Source: Clostridium sp. DSM 17811
GTDB taxonomy: Bacteria; Bacillota; Clostridia; Clostridiales; Clostridiaceae
Assembly (NCBI RefSeq): GCF_018861905.1
Contig: NZ_JAHLDU010000009.1
Coordinates: 1-64,000, forward strand
DNA length: 64,000 nt
Direction of reading: 5' to 3'
The notes below the pieces were generated by a model, which was not told where the DNA came from, did no database searches, and saw only the letters and a program-made list of their open reading frames with translations. Numbering within the stretch: the stretch's first letter is position 1; each line of letters starts with the position of its first letter. This document shows positions 45,771 to 55,336 of the stretch, piece after piece. A program made the position numbers and the translations under genes.

Positions 45771-46652
45771 TTAAGATTTAGCCTCTTTAAGTAAGTTTCC
45801 AATATCCTCATGATTAAATTCATAATTTTTGTTACAAAAATGGCATTTAAGTTCTTCTGTTTTACCATCGTTATATATTTCCTCTAAATCCTTTTTGCCT
45901 ATGCTTATTAATGCCCTCTCAACTCTTTCTCTAGAACAATCACATTTATACATCGGCTTAACCTCTTCATGTATTTTTAATTTCATATCTTCAAAAATAA
46001 ATTCCAAAATTTCCTCAATGCTCATGCCTTTTGCTATAAAATCAGTTATAGATGGGATTTCTTCAAGTCTATATGTTATCATATCAGCCAAAAACTCATC
46101 AGCATCAGGCATCATTTGAATTATAAACCCTCCTGCAGCTTTAATACTCATATCTGTTTCAACTAAAACACCTAGTCCAACAGCAGATGGCGTTTGCTCT
46201 GAAACAGTAAAGTAATATGCTAAATCATCTCCAATTTCGCCTGTGCGTATTGGAACTTGACCTATGTATGGTTCCTTCAGCCCCATGTCTCTTATAACTC
46301 TTAAATAACCATCTTTCCCCACTGCGCCACCTACATCAAGTTTTCCTAGAGTATTTGCAGGTAAATCCACATTAGGATTTCCTATGTACCCTTTTACACT
46401 TGAATCCGCATGGGCTGTTACGACTACTCCCTTCGCTTCTCCCCCTCCATCAATTTGGAGCGTTAAACTGTCTTTCTCAGACTTTAGAAGTGTGCCCATA
46501 AGCGTACCCGCTGTTAGCATTCTACCAAACGCAGCGGCTGCTGTAGGAGCACATTGATGCATGGTCACTCCCTCATTTACTAATTCTGTAGTTATTGCTG
46601 CAACTATTCTAACTTGACCGTCCTTTGCAGTAGCTCTAACTAACTTATCCAT
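45771..46652 (-). CDS. hslO: Hsp33 redox-activated chaperone
   Basis: A 293-residue holdase activated by oxidation. The N-terminal substrate-binding domain includes [14 protein letters not shown] and [15 protein letters not shown]; the C-terminal redox switch has the zinc-binding cysteines CDC (~238-240) and CHFC (~271-274). Under oxidative stress these form disulfides and the protein dimerises to hold unfolded clients. Complete. Confidence 0.96.
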   Translation of the reverse strand: MDKLVRATAKDGQVRIVAAITTELVNEGVTMHQCAPTAAAAFGRMLTAGTLMGTLLKSEKDSLTLQIDGGGEAKGVVVTAHADSSVKGYIGNPNVDLPANTLGKLDVGGAVGKDGYLRVIRDMGLKEPYIGQVPIRTGEIGDDLAYYFTVSEQTPSAVGLGVLVETDMSIKAAGGFIIQMMPDADEFLADMITYRLEEIPSITDFIAKGMSIEEILEFIFEDMKLKIHEEVKPMYKCDCSRERVERALISIGKKDLEEIYNDGKTEELKCHFCNKNYEFNHEDIGNLLKEAKS

Positions 46653-46671
46653 ATACTAGCCTCCCATAAAA

Positions 46672-47409
46672 TCATTTTTTTAGTACATAACATATTCTTT
46701 CTGTTTTATCATTTACTGGTTTATCCTCGTAACTATCCATTTTCTTAATTATTTTAAACCCAATTTCTTTTATAAGACTTTCCACATATTCTTCTTTATA
46801 AGCCCGCTCTAAGTGCATCTCATCAAATCGTCTATATACTTGTCCTTCTTTAACAAAAAAGGTTAAATTCATTTCCACTGTATCATTTTCTAAATAATTT
46901 TCCCAAATATAGACTACATCATCACTATCGTAATTATAAATATTATTGCCGAGCACCGTAGTCAACTTATAATAAGAGTTAAGATCAAAAATAAATAACC
47001 CATCATTTTGTAATAAATTATAAACTCCTAATAAATATTTTTTAAAATTTTCTTCTTCTAATATATAATTGCTAGAATCTAAGCAACAAGTTATAAGATT
47101 AAACTTATTATTTAAATTAAGTAAACAAATATCCTGACATACAAATTTCGCCTTTATGAGTTCTTCCCTCATTTTTTTCTCTGCTTGGCTTAACATATCA
47201 CTAGATAAATCAACTGCCCATATATTTTTAAATGAATTTGCAATTTCTATAGTAAGATTTCCTGTACCACAGGCTAAATCTAAATAGCTCTCCATATTTA
47301 GGTCATATTCTTTGCAAATACATAATATGTTGGTTGCCCATTTTTTATAATCAATATCAGCATTGATTAATTCATCATATATGCGAGCAAACTCTTTATA
47401 ACAGTCCAT
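46672..47409 (-). CDS. Class I SAM-dependent methyltransferase
   Basis: A 245-residue methyltransferase with SAM motif I LDLACGTGNLT (~43-53), acidic residue of motif II (AVDLSSDML), and the family region GLFIFDLNSYY. A similar gene commonly neighbours hslO in clostridia (19 bp gap here). The substrate cannot be told. Confidence 0.85.
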   Translation of the reverse strand: MDCYKEFARIYDELINADIDYKKWATNILCICKEYDLNMESYLDLACGTGNLTIEIANSFKNIWAVDLSSDMLSQAEKKMREELIKAKFVCQDICLLNLNNKFNLITCCLDSSNYILEEENFKKYLLGVYNLLQNDGLFIFDLNSYYKLTTVLGNNIYNYDSDDVVYIWENYLENDTVEMNLTFFVKEGQVYRRFDEMHLERAYKEEYVESLIKEIGFKIIKKMDSYEDKPVNDKTERICYVLKK

Positions 47410-47514
47410 ATTAACATTTCCCCTTTTCCAACAACTTCTTCTTTAAAACTATATTGGTATATAATATACTACCCTATACACTAAATATTGTCCAAAGTAT
47501 TTTATTAAATATCT

Positions 47515-47754
47515 TTAGAAATCTTTGTTTTTAGGCAAATTTATACTCTTTTTTCGTTTTGTCATTAATCCTCCAATTCTACCTGTTTCTTCTGCTGTTA
47601 ATCCGCTCCAACCACATTCATCTATTTTTCTAGTTAACCCTAATTCTTCTGCTATTTCATATTTTAACGTCTCTCTAAGCATTTCATTCCTAGTTAACTC
47701 TTTATTTGTTTTTAATTTAGCTTTTATAACTTTTTTTAAAGGTGTTTTTCCCAT
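47515..47754 (-). CDS. Divergent alpha/beta-type small acid-soluble spore protein
   Basis: A 79-residue DNA-binding spore protein. The second SASP signature is clear (CGWSGLTAEETGRIGGLMTK), and the GPR protease region near LKYEIAEELGL is recognisable. It has a more basic N-terminus (TPLKKVIKAKLKTNKELTRN) than major SASPs, placing it among minor SspC-like forms. Expected to be made late in the forespore and protect DNA. Confidence 0.88.
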   Translation of the reverse strand: MGKTPLKKVIKAKLKTNKELTRNEMLRETLKYEIAEELGLTRKIDECGWSGLTAEETGRIGGLMTKRKKSINLPKNKDF

Positions 47755-48134
47755 AACATGCCTCCCAATTGTAATTGTAATATACTATATTTTTTACAAT
47801 TTAGAGGTTTTTTATTCATAATAGCTAAAAAAGTAAGTATTATATTATTTCCTTTAAGATTATTAATTTTCGTTTTTTTAATGAATGATTTTGATCTTTT
47901 TTAAAAAAAGTATATATATTTTCACATATGGGCTATATAATATAATAAAGAAAAATATTTTAGTGAGTATTCGTATCTTTTTTAAATTTATTATGAATTA
48001 ACAAAACGAAATTATTTTTAAAACGAAATGTTTCACTAAAAGCGATCTAAATTAATAGATATATAGTAGTAAATATAAAATAGTTATATGTTTAATTATT
48101 ATTATTTTCCATATAGCTACGAGGAGGTAATCTT
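47755..48134. other. Divergent intergenic region upstream of dapA
   Basis: 380 bases, very AT-rich. A candidate plus-strand -10 (TATAAT near 47937-47942) exists; no lysine riboswitch or T-box motif is visible, so dapAB control is not evident. Nothing else recognised. Confidence 0.35.
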
Positions 48135-49028
48135 ATGAGTATTTTTAAAGGTTCTGGCGTTGCACTAATCACTCCATTTAACGAAAGAGGGGTTGATTTT
48201 AAGAAACTTGAAGAATTAATAGAATGGCACATTACCAGCAAGACAGATGCTATTGTAGTATGTGGTACTACTGGTGAAGCTTCTACAATGACTGAACAAG
48301 AAAAAAAAGAAACTATAAAATTTGTAGTTGATTTAGTTAATAAGAGGATTCCAGTAATTGCGGGTACGGGTAGTAACAACACTGCCGATGCAATAAGTAT
48401 GAGTAGATGGGCGGAGAAAATAGGAGTAGATGGATTACTTGTTATTACACCTTACTACAATAAAACTACTCAAAAGGGCTTAATTGAACATTTCAAAGCA
48501 ATTGCAAACAGTGTCACTTCACCAATCGTTATCTATAATGTTCCTTCAAGAACAGGCATGAATATTAATCCAACCACACTTTTAGAATTATGTGTAATAC
48601 CAAATATTGTAGCAATTAAAGAAGCAAGTGGAAATATAGGTCAGATAGCTCAAATTAAAGCACTATGCAGGGATAACTTAGATGTATATTCAGGTAACGA
48701 TGACCAAGTTATACCTATACTTTCCTTAGGCGCTATAGGAGTTATATCTGTTCTTGCAAATATAATCCCTACAGACATGCATAATATGTGCAAGTTATAT
48801 TTTAATGGTGAACATGAAAAAGCTTTAGATATTCAACTTGGGTACCTTCCTCTTAACAACGCAGTATTTATAGAAACTAATCCTATCCCTGTGAAAACGG
48901 CTATGAATCTTATGGGAATGGCTGTTGGGCCTTTAAGACTACCTTTATGTGAAATGTACGAAAATAATTTAGAATTTCTAAAAAAAGAATTAAAATCATA
49001 TAATATCCCTTTAAAGGAGGAAAACTAA
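48135..49028 (+). CDS. dapA: 4-hydroxy-tetrahydrodipicolinate synthase
   Basis: A 297-residue TIM-barrel lyase condensing pyruvate with aspartate semialdehyde. Catalytic residues in place: GTTGEAST (Thr44-45 region), Tyr in [11 protein letters not shown] (~133) and Schiff-base Lys in VAIKEASG (~161). GAGGAGG upstream. Its stop overlaps the dapB start by one base, giving translational coupling. First step of the DAP/lysine pathway (cell wall, spore dipicolinate). Confidence 0.97.
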   Translation: MSIFKGSGVALITPFNERGVDFKKLEELIEWHITSKTDAIVVCGTTGEASTMTEQEKKETIKFVVDLVNKRIPVIAGTGSNNTADAISMSRWAEKIGVDGLLVITPYYNKTTQKGLIEHFKAIANSVTSPIVIYNVPSRTGMNINPTTLLELCVIPNIVAIKEASGNIGQIAQIKALCRDNLDVYSGNDDQVIPILSLGAIGVISVLANIIPTDMHNMCKLYFNGEHEKALDIQLGYLPLNNAVFIETNPIPVKTAMNLMGMAVGPLRLPLCEMYENNLEFLKKELKSYNIPLKEEN

Positions 49029-49783
49029 TGATTAAAATGCTTCTAAACGGTTGCAATGGAAAAATGGGCAAAGTTATTTCTCAAATGGCTAAAGATTCTG
49101 CTACAATATCAATTGTTGCAGGTGTTGATAGAGATTCATCTAATTTAGACTACCCATGTTATGACAGTATATTAAAATGTAAAGTTGATGTAGATGTAAT
49201 TCTAGATTTTTCAAGACCGGATGCTTTAGATAGTTTGTGCACGTATTCTAAAGAAAAAAATATTCCTATTGTATTTTGTACTACTGGGTTCTCTCCAGAG
49301 CAATTATTAAGGATTGATTCTCTAAGTAAAGACATCCCAGTATTTCATTCTGCAAATATGTCTATAGGTATAAATATCGTTAATAATTTACTCAAGAATA
49401 TTAGCAAAATGCTTTATAAAGATTTTGATATTGAAATAATAGAAAAACACCATAACCAGAAAGTTGATGCACCAAGTGGTACTGCTCTACTTCTTGCAGA
49501 TACTATTAAGGATTCTATAAACGATGACATGTTCTTTGTTAAAGGAAGAGATGGATCAAGCAAAAGACAACCTAAAGAAATAGGTATTCATGCCATTCGT
49601 GGTGGAAACATTATTGGTGATCATGAAGTTATATTTGCAGGAAAAGGCGAATGTATTGAAATCAAGCATACTGCCATATCAAGAGATGTTTTCGCTATAG
49701 GTTCACTTAAAGCATGTGAATTTATATATGGAAAAAGCAAAGGTCTATACAATATGGATGATGTAGTTAATATGTCAAACTAG
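49028..49783 (+). CDS. dapB: 4-hydroxy-tetrahydrodipicolinate reductase
   Basis: A 251-residue NAD(P)H-dependent reductase: Rossmann GCNGKMGK (~8-15) and substrate-binding [16 protein letters not shown] (~137-152). GGAGG of its ribosome site lies inside dapA. A family-A palindrome starts ~28 bases after the stop. Confidence 0.97.
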   Translation: MIKMLLNGCNGKMGKVISQMAKDSATISIVAGVDRDSSNLDYPCYDSILKCKVDVDVILDFSRPDALDSLCTYSKEKNIPIVFCTTGFSPEQLLRIDSLSKDIPVFHSANMSIGINIVNNLLKNISKMLYKDFDIEIIEKHHNQKVDAPSGTALLLADTIKDSINDDMFFVKGRDGSSKRQPKEIGIHAIRGGNIIGDHEVIFAGKGECIEIKHTAISRDVFAIGSLKACEFIYGKSKGLYNMDDVVNMSN

Positions 49784-49811
49784 CCTTTAATAAAAAATAT
49801 GAGTGCATCCA

Positions 49812-50096
49812 TATGAAGTTTCTCCTGCGTGACTTAAAATAAGAGTTTGAAACGTGAAAGTTGATTAAGAAATTCTAGTGTTTTGCAAATATAAAATACT
49901 CTTCCTCTGGGTCGTTCTTTGGGGGGACATAACAATTATTAATTGTTATGTCACTCACATTCGGCTTACAGCCGGTTCGCTAGCCTTCCTTATAGTCAGG
50001 CTTACGAGAATTTTATATTGGCAAAATAAGAATTTTAAATCAACTTTCAATGTTTCTACCCTTCTTATTTAAAGTCACTTCCGGAGAAACTTCATA
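49812..50096. repeat. Long imperfect palindrome, family A copy 1
   Basis: ~285 bases, nearly self-complementary: arm TATGAAGTTTCTCC...AAATAAGA...GAAAGTTGATT...AAATTCT..TTTTGC.AATATAAAA (49812-49905) pairs with its reverse complement (50000-50096). The centre carries smaller hairpins (ACATAACAATTATTAATTGTTATGT at 49927-49951; GGCTTACAGCCGG; AGCCTTCCTTATAGTCAGGCT). Homologous to copy 2 at 56637-56919 across its whole length. Confidence 0.85.
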
Positions 50097-50106
50097 CTAT
50101 TTTAGT

Positions 50107-50150
50107 AAGGCTACATTCTTTTAAATTATCTTAAAAGGAGTGTAGCCTTA
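50107..50150. terminator. Bidirectional terminator between dapB and patA-like gene
   Basis: AAGGCTACA...TGTAGCCTT with inner complementarity TCTTTTAA/TTAAAAGG, flanked by T-rich and A-rich ends, ~30 bases from the patA-like stop. Confidence 0.75.
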
Positions 50151-50180
50151 TTCTAAGTTATGCATTTCATAGTTTAAATA

Positions 50181-51338
50181 TTACAGTACCACAGGTAAGG
50201 ATTTAATCCATTTTTCCATTCTATCTAAAGCCTCTTTTAACACCTCTAAACTATAAGAATATGATATCCTTATAAAACCCTCTCCTCCTATGCCAAAAGC
50301 TGAACCAGGCACAACAGCAACCTTCGCTTCATATAACAATCTATTGCAAAATTCTTCACTACTCATAGAAAATCTAGTTATAGATGGAAATATATAAAAG
50401 GCACCTCTAGGAAGCGTTATATCCATCCCCATTTGCTTTAATCTTTTATATACATATTCTTTTCGTTTTTCAAACTCTAATTTCATATTATCCACATCAT
50501 GTTTGCAAGAAAGTAATCCTTCATATGCGCCCCATTGAGATATTGAAGTGGCACATGAAACATTATACTGATGTACTTTCATTATATTATCCATAATATA
50601 TTTACTTGCACAAACATAGCCTACGCGAAGCCCTGTCATTGAAAACATCTTAGAAAATCCACCTACTAAAATCACCTTGTTTTTTAATTCATCAATTTGA
50701 GCTAAAGAATAGTATTTTTCATAACATAATGAGCTATACATTTCATCACTTATTATATAAATATCTTTCTCTTTTAATATTTTAACAAGTTCATCTCGCT
50801 CGGAGCATGATAATATTGCTCCAGTAGGGTTCGATGGATGAGACATAACTAAAAGCTTAGGATGATGCTCATCAATAAGTTTAGTTATTTGCTCAAAATT
50901 AATAGTAAAGTCTTCATTTAGATTATAATTAACCACTTCCCCACCAAAAATCTTAACACAACTCTCATAAGCAGGATAGGCTGGCGTAGGCACTAAAACC
51001 TTATCTCCAGCATTTAAAAACGCCGCAAATATACATAGAAGCGCTTCACTTCCCCCTACAGTTACCGTTACCTCATCAGCTAAATAGTTAATATCCATTT
51101 CTTTCAAAAAATTAGAAATTTCATTTCGAAGTTCTGGAATACCAGCATTAGTTGTGTATCCAGCTTTATTATCATCTATAGCTTTAATCATGGCATTTTT
51201 AATATTTTTAGGTACTGGAAAATCAGGTTGCCCAAGTGTAAGTGAAATTGCTCCCTGTACTTTTGTAACCTTGTTGGAAAATTTTCTAATTCCAGAGATT
51301 TCTACTCTATTTACGTTGTTTGAAAATAAATTATTCAT
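50181..51338 (-). CDS. Class I PLP-dependent aminotransferase, probable N-acetyl-DAP aminotransferase (PatA-like)
   Basis: A 385-residue fold-type I aminotransferase: PLP Lys in GGFSKMFSMTG (~231), NPTGAILS, and C-terminal Arg in FIRISYSYS. It lies between dapB and dapH, and in Bacillus patA is the aminotransferase of the acetylated DAP branch, so this assignment comes from context. Enzyme specificity cannot be read from sequence. ATG 51338 with AAGGATG is preferred to the longer frame. Confidence 0.82.
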   Translation of the reverse strand: MNNLFSNNVNRVEISGIRKFSNKVTKVQGAISLTLGQPDFPVPKNIKNAMIKAIDDNKAGYTTNAGIPELRNEISNFLKEMDINYLADEVTVTVGGSEALLCIFAAFLNAGDKVLVPTPAYPAYESCVKIFGGEVVNYNLNEDFTINFEQITKLIDEHHPKLLVMSHPSNPTGAILSCSERDELVKILKEKDIYIISDEMYSSLCYEKYYSLAQIDELKNKVILVGGFSKMFSMTGLRVGYVCASKYIMDNIMKVHQYNVSCATSISQWGAYEGLLSCKHDVDNMKLEFEKRKEYVYKRLKQMGMDITLPRGAFYIFPSITRFSMSSEEFCNRLLYEAKVAVVPGSAFGIGGEGFIRISYSYSLEVLKEALDRMEKWIKSLPVVL

Positions 51339-51546
51339 TATATCATCCTTTTCTAGTGTTTGCATTATAAGTATTTTACTATATAATAGAATAAAAATCA
51401 GTATTTTTTTAATTATTCTGATATATTGATAACATTTTGTTTATTTAATGTAGATTTTGTTATATCATTTACATTATGTATAACAAAATAAAATGCATAG
51501 AAAAAATAATTTGGCTTAATACTTATAATACGAAAGGAGAGTTACT

Positions 51547-52260
51547 ATGATGAATTATGATTTAACAGACCCTTATGAAATTGCAAGATACATAAAAGAA
51601 GCTAAGAAGGCTACCCCAATTAAACTTTATGTCGATGGGGATTTATCACAATGTGAGTTTGGAAATATAGAAAACTTTGGTAGTGGAGATTTTTATATAC
51701 TTTTCGGAGAAAGTGAAGAGGTATCAGAATTTCTAATAAAGTATAAAAACAGGATCAAAAAATCCAAACTAGAACAAGACAGACGAAACTCTGCCATTCC
51801 TTTGATAGACCTTAAAAATATAGATGCAAGAATTGAACCAGGTGCAATTATACGTGATAAGGTTACTATAGGTAAAAATGCTGTTATTATGATGGGCGCT
51901 GTAATTAATATAGGTGCTGAAATTGGTGATGAAACTATGGTAGATATGAATGCTGTGGTTGGCGCACGTGGAAAACTAGGTAAAAGAGTTCATTTAGGAG
52001 CAGGCGCTGTAGTAGCAGGAGTCCTTGAGCCACCAAGCAAAAGTCCTTGTGAAATTGGAGACAATGTTTTAATTGGAGCAAATTCCGTAATACTCGAAGG
52101 AGTAAAAATTGGTAAAAACTCTATAGTTGCAGCTGGATCCGTAGTTGTAAATGATGTCCCTGAAAATGTTGTAGTTGCTGGAACTCCAGCAAAAATAATA
52201 AAAAATGTAGATAGTAAAACTAAAGACAAAACTAAATTACTTGATGATTTAAGAAAGTAA
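51547..52260 (+). CDS. dapH: Tetrahydrodipicolinate N-acetyltransferase
   Basis: A 237-residue acetyl-CoA transferase: N-terminal DapH domain ([20 protein letters not shown]) and C-terminal left-handed beta-helix with hexapeptide repeats (~95-200, [20 protein letters not shown]). It commits the pathway to the acetylated branch to meso-DAP. AAGGAG lies upstream of MMNYD. Acetyl-DAP deacetylase is not in this window. Confidence 0.96.
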   Translation: MMNYDLTDPYEIARYIKEAKKATPIKLYVDGDLSQCEFGNIENFGSGDFYILFGESEEVSEFLIKYKNRIKKSKLEQDRRNSAIPLIDLKNIDARIEPGAIIRDKVTIGKNAVIMMGAVINIGAEIGDETMVDMNAVVGARGKLGKRVHLGAGAVVAGVLEPPSKSPCEIGDNVLIGANSVILEGVKIGKNSIVAAGSVVVNDVPENVVVAGTPAKIIKNVDSKTKDKTKLLDDLRK

Positions 52261-52261
52261 T

Positions 52262-52452
52262 AGCACAAAGAGCATATATTACTACAATTGCGTTTCACTT
52301 CGCTAAGTAATTCTAAAATAATTTAAATGAAAAATGCTAAAAAGTACAAACTCGCTATCGCTCAAACATGTACTTTTCTTAACGCACTCTTCATTAAAAT
52401 TATTTTGAATTACTAAGCTTGTTCAAATGCAATTTACGTAATATATGCTCTT
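52262..52452. repeat. Long palindrome, family B copy 2
   Basis: ~190 bases: AAAGAGCATATATTAC...TAGTAATTC...AAAATAATTT.AATGAA...AAAAAGTACA, loop CTCGCTATCGCTCAAACATG, then complementary arm to GTAATATATGCTCTTTT. It shares the loop, TTTCACTTCGCT and AGCTTGTTCAAATGC segments with copy B1 at 43194-43380. It begins immediately after the dapH stop codon. Confidence 0.8.
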
Positions 52453-52905
52453 TTTTACTAACTAAACTTATTAAATATAATCTTTGTATAATATAAGTTC
52501 TTTTCACCTTAAAAAATAGAAGATACTAACGCTTGTTCGAATGTATTTTACGTAATATATGCTCTTTTTAACTAACTATACTTATTAAATATAATCATCA
52601 TATAGTATAAGTTCTTTTTACCTGTAAGAGGTATAAATACTAAGAAGTTCAACCATGTACTTTTCTTAACGTATCATTAATTAAAATTAGTAAGAATTAC
52701 TAATCTTATTCAAATGCACTTACCGTAACATATGCTCTTTTTTAATAACTAAACTTATTAAATATAATCATCATATAGTATAAGTTCTCTTTACCCTATG
52801 ATAAATTGAAGATGCTAAACAGTACAAACTCTCAAAAACTAAAGTATGTACTGTTCTTAACGCATCTAACAATAAAATCAGTAAAGGATTACTAAAGCTA
52901 AAAAA
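52436..52905. repeat. Tandem array of degenerate family-B units
   Basis: Three direct copies of TAATATATGCTCTTTT..ACTAACTAAACTTATTAAATATAATC...ATATAGTATAAGTTCT begin at about 52438, 52553 and 52728. Between them lie partial hairpin arms (ATGTACTTTTCTTAACG near 52656; AATTACTAATCTTATTCAAATGC near 52696), and a last small hairpin GATGCTAAACAGTACA/TGTACTGTTCTTAACGCATC (52813-52867). No coding capacity. Fills the 650-base gap between dapH and the SSB-like gene. Confidence 0.75.
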
Positions 52906-52910
52906 ATATA

Positions 52911-53606
52911 CTATATAGCGTCTAAAACTTCAAAGCTCTGCTCATCTTCTACTATATTATTTGATTCTACTATGCTTTCACCATCTTTATTAACTTTCTC
53001 CATTTTGGATATAGATACCTCGTATGCTACTTTTTTTATAACTTCATCATCTGATAATTTCTTTTGATATTCTCTACTTTGAAGCCTTCCCCAAATTCTT
53101 ATATTATCTCCTACTTCAAGACTTTTACAGAATCTAGAATTTCTTCCCCAAGCAATTGTAGGGATATAATCGGATTTATTATACAATCTGTTAACTGCTA
53201 AAAGCATATCAGCGATTTCTCTTCCAAAAGGTGTAGTCCTATATACTGGATTTTTGCAGATATAACCATCTAAGAATATTTGATTTGGATTTTTACTACG
53301 TTCTTCACATATTTTAATATCTCTAGCAAATACTGTTAATATTAATCTATTAGATCCATTAACAAATTTATTATAAGATCTAAGTTGACCTTCAACTATG
53401 AATTCATTTCCTATCTTAATATCAATTCCTGCTATTAGTCTTTCAGAAATTGTTATTGTTAAGATATCAGTTGTTTCGCTAAGTCTCCATACCTCGAAAT
53501 CAAATACGTAAAACCCCTCACCATACATTTCATGACTAAATTTCAGTTCAGATACTACCTTTCCTTCTAAATAAATCTTATTGTTTAACATAACATTATC
53601 CATCAT
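52911..53606 (-). CDS. SSB-like protein with two OB folds
   Basis: A 231-residue protein with two successive OB-fold segments: ~5-105 (NNKIYLEGKVVSELKFS, VEGQLRSYNKFV) and ~108-205 (NQIFLDGYICKNPVYRTTPF; NRLYNKSDYIPTIAWGRNS; GRLQSREYQKK). The second is closest to bacterial single-stranded DNA-binding protein, but the acidic tip DDDIPF is missing, so it is probably a paralogue, not the replicative SSB. Start 53606 or 53603 (adjacent ATGs after GAGGG). Confidence 0.75.
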   Translation of the reverse strand: MMDNVMLNNKIYLEGKVVSELKFSHEMYGEGFYVFDFEVWRLSETTDILTITISERLIAGIDIKIGNEFIVEGQLRSYNKFVNGSNRLILTVFARDIKICEERSKNPNQIFLDGYICKNPVYRTTPFGREIADMLLAVNRLYNKSDYIPTIAWGRNSRFCKSLEVGDNIRIWGRLQSREYQKKLSDDEVIKKVAYEVSISKMEKVNKDGESIVESNNIVEDEQSFEVLDAI

Positions 53607-53785
53607 AATCCCTCTTTCCCCTTAGTTTTTTTTATTAGACTTTCCTTAGAATATAAATATTCATTTTTCTGATGTAATATACCTAATACTCAAATAATTT
53701 TTTTACATTTATTTTTCCATAATTAATATTAATTGGTATTCCCATTATAATACAAATGCACATTGAATTTCAATACATTTATATT

Positions 53786-54535
53786 TTATTTTTGTATTTG
53801 TTTTCCCGCTGCATCTATATAATAATTTTTTTTGTATATAAGGTCCGATACTTTCACGAATGTGTATCCTTGCTCCTTCAAATATTGTAAAATTTTAGAT
53901 AGATTTTGAGGTGTATATTTTGCATTATTGTGAAATAAAAGTATAGAACCTGGCTTAGCATTTTTTATTATTCTATTATACTCAATTTCTGCGCCTTGTT
54001 CTTTCCAATCAATACTGTCTACGTCCCATTGAATACAATAATGATTCGTCGCTTCTACAGTTTCAACGACTAAGTTATTATATTCCCCTGATGGGCATCT
54101 AAAAAGTGTTGTTCCCTTTCCTGTTATATCCATTATTTTAGCATCCGTCGTATCTATTTCTTTAATCATTTCTTCTTTAGATATTGTAGTCATCATAGGA
54201 TGCTTATTAGAATGATTTCCTATTTCATGTCCTTTCTCATACATTGTTTTTAACTTACCTGGATACTGGTCTACCCATGCCCCCACTACAAAAAATGTTG
54301 CTTTAGCATCGTATTTATCTAATATCTTTAATATCTCATCTGTTTTATCATCACCCCAACTTGCATCAAATGAAATTGCAATTTTTTTATCCTTAGTATC
54401 TACGTTGTAAATTGGTAATTTACGCTGTGCTCCTACAAATGCACCATTAGTTTTAAAATTATAAATTCCTATAATCGTAGAAACTCCGATGAAAATCATA
54501 CAAAACATTATTAAATTTTTTTTTATGTAACTCAT
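53786..54535 (-). CDS. Polysaccharide deacetylase, PdaB-like sporulation type
   Basis: A 249-residue NodB-domain protein with an N-terminal membrane anchor/signal (~7-26, LIMFCMIFIGVSTIIGIYNF). Catalytic metal site: SFDASWGDD (Asp), HSNKH (two His, ~118-122), RCPSGEY, and LLFHNN. NodB enzymes remove acetyl groups from cell-wall sugars; PdaB is needed for spore cortex stability. Family order and length fit PdaB; substrate not proven. Confidence 0.85.
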   Translation of the reverse strand: MSYIKKNLIMFCMIFIGVSTIIGIYNFKTNGAFVGAQRKLPIYNVDTKDKKIAISFDASWGDDKTDEILKILDKYDAKATFFVVGAWVDQYPGKLKTMYEKGHEIGNHSNKHPMMTTISKEEMIKEIDTTDAKIMDITGKGTTLFRCPSGEYNNLVVETVEATNHYCIQWDVDSIDWKEQGAEIEYNRIIKNAKPGSILLFHNNAKYTPQNLSKILQYLKEQGYTFVKVSDLIYKKNYYIDAAGKQIQK

Positions 54536-54784
54536 ACCATCCTATTCTCCCCTTATACCTTATACTTTAAATTTATATTCTAAAACTCAATAAATATGTA
54601 TAATTTAACTTACTAATTTGTATTTTATAAAAATTTATATTTTATAAAAATTTATATAAAACATAAAAATTAATAGCACCGAATTATTTCAGTGCTTTTT
54701 ATGTTATACTGTTTATAGTTAATTTTACATTAAAAAGACAGTTCACTAATGTTTTAATTAGGCTAATTACAAGGAGGGACAGAT

Positions 54785-55312
54785 ATGTTTGAAGATGCTT
54801 TAGAATTAGCTGAAAATAAGCTTCTTTTACTTTATATATTTTATAAAATAAAGCTCCCTATTTCCAATATCCAAATAACTCAAATTATTTTAGAAAATAA
54901 TTTTATAAATTATTTTACTCTGCAACAATATATTACAGAACTTATTGCGTCTAACCTTATTAAGCATACTGAGCAAAAGGGTAAACATAGATTGGTCATT
55001 TCACAAAAAGGTGATAATGTCCTCTCCTTATTTAAAGAAAGAATTTCTGAAAAGAAGATTGATCTTATCGATAATTATTTAAAAGCTCATATTGAAAACA
55101 TCAAGAAAGAATTAACAGTTAGTGCTGATTATACAATAGAAAACAATAACAACTATTTAGTTAACCTAATTGCTTCTGAAGATAGTTTTACACTTATAGA
55201 TATTAAACTTAGTGTAACCTCAAACAAACAAGCGCAAAATCTATGCGCCAAATGGAGAAAAGAACCTTCTAAACTTTATGCTAAAATAATAAACCTTCTT
55301 ATAGATGACTAA
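54785..55312 (+). CDS. DUF4364 family protein
   Basis: A 175-residue protein with an N-terminal winged-helix-like portion (~10-80: ISNIQITQIILENNFINYFT, LQQYITELIASNLI, GKHRLVISQKGDNVL) and a C-terminal alpha/beta domain. DUF4364 occurs across clostridia with unknown function; the N-terminal region suggests a DNA-binding regulator. GGAGG precedes ATG. Confidence 0.8.
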   Translation: MFEDALELAENKLLLLYIFYKIKLPISNIQITQIILENNFINYFTLQQYITELIASNLIKHTEQKGKHRLVISQKGDNVLSLFKERISEKKIDLIDNYLKAHIENIKKELTVSADYTIENNNNYLVNLIASEDSFTLIDIKLSVTSNKQAQNLCAKWRKEPSKLYAKIINLLIDD

Positions 55313-55336
55313 TCTTCTTTTAGAAGCTTTTTCATC

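Noticed and set aside
47900-48134. Lysine riboswitch or T-box before dapA
   Set aside because: No AGAGGTGC-type lysine riboswitch core and no GGTGG-containing T-box sequence; no terminator before the start codon.
49878-50072. 64-codon plus-strand open frame inside palindrome A1
   Set aside because: It has no ribosome site, lies entirely within a palindromic repeat whose other copy does not keep the frame, and is best explained as a by-product of the repeat.
52436-52905. Possible CRISPR array after dapH
   Set aside because: Only three imperfect long repeats with intervening segments that are themselves repeat fragments; no constant 25-40-base repeats, no unique spacers and no cas genes (the Cas4-like domain at 29 kb belongs to a helicase).
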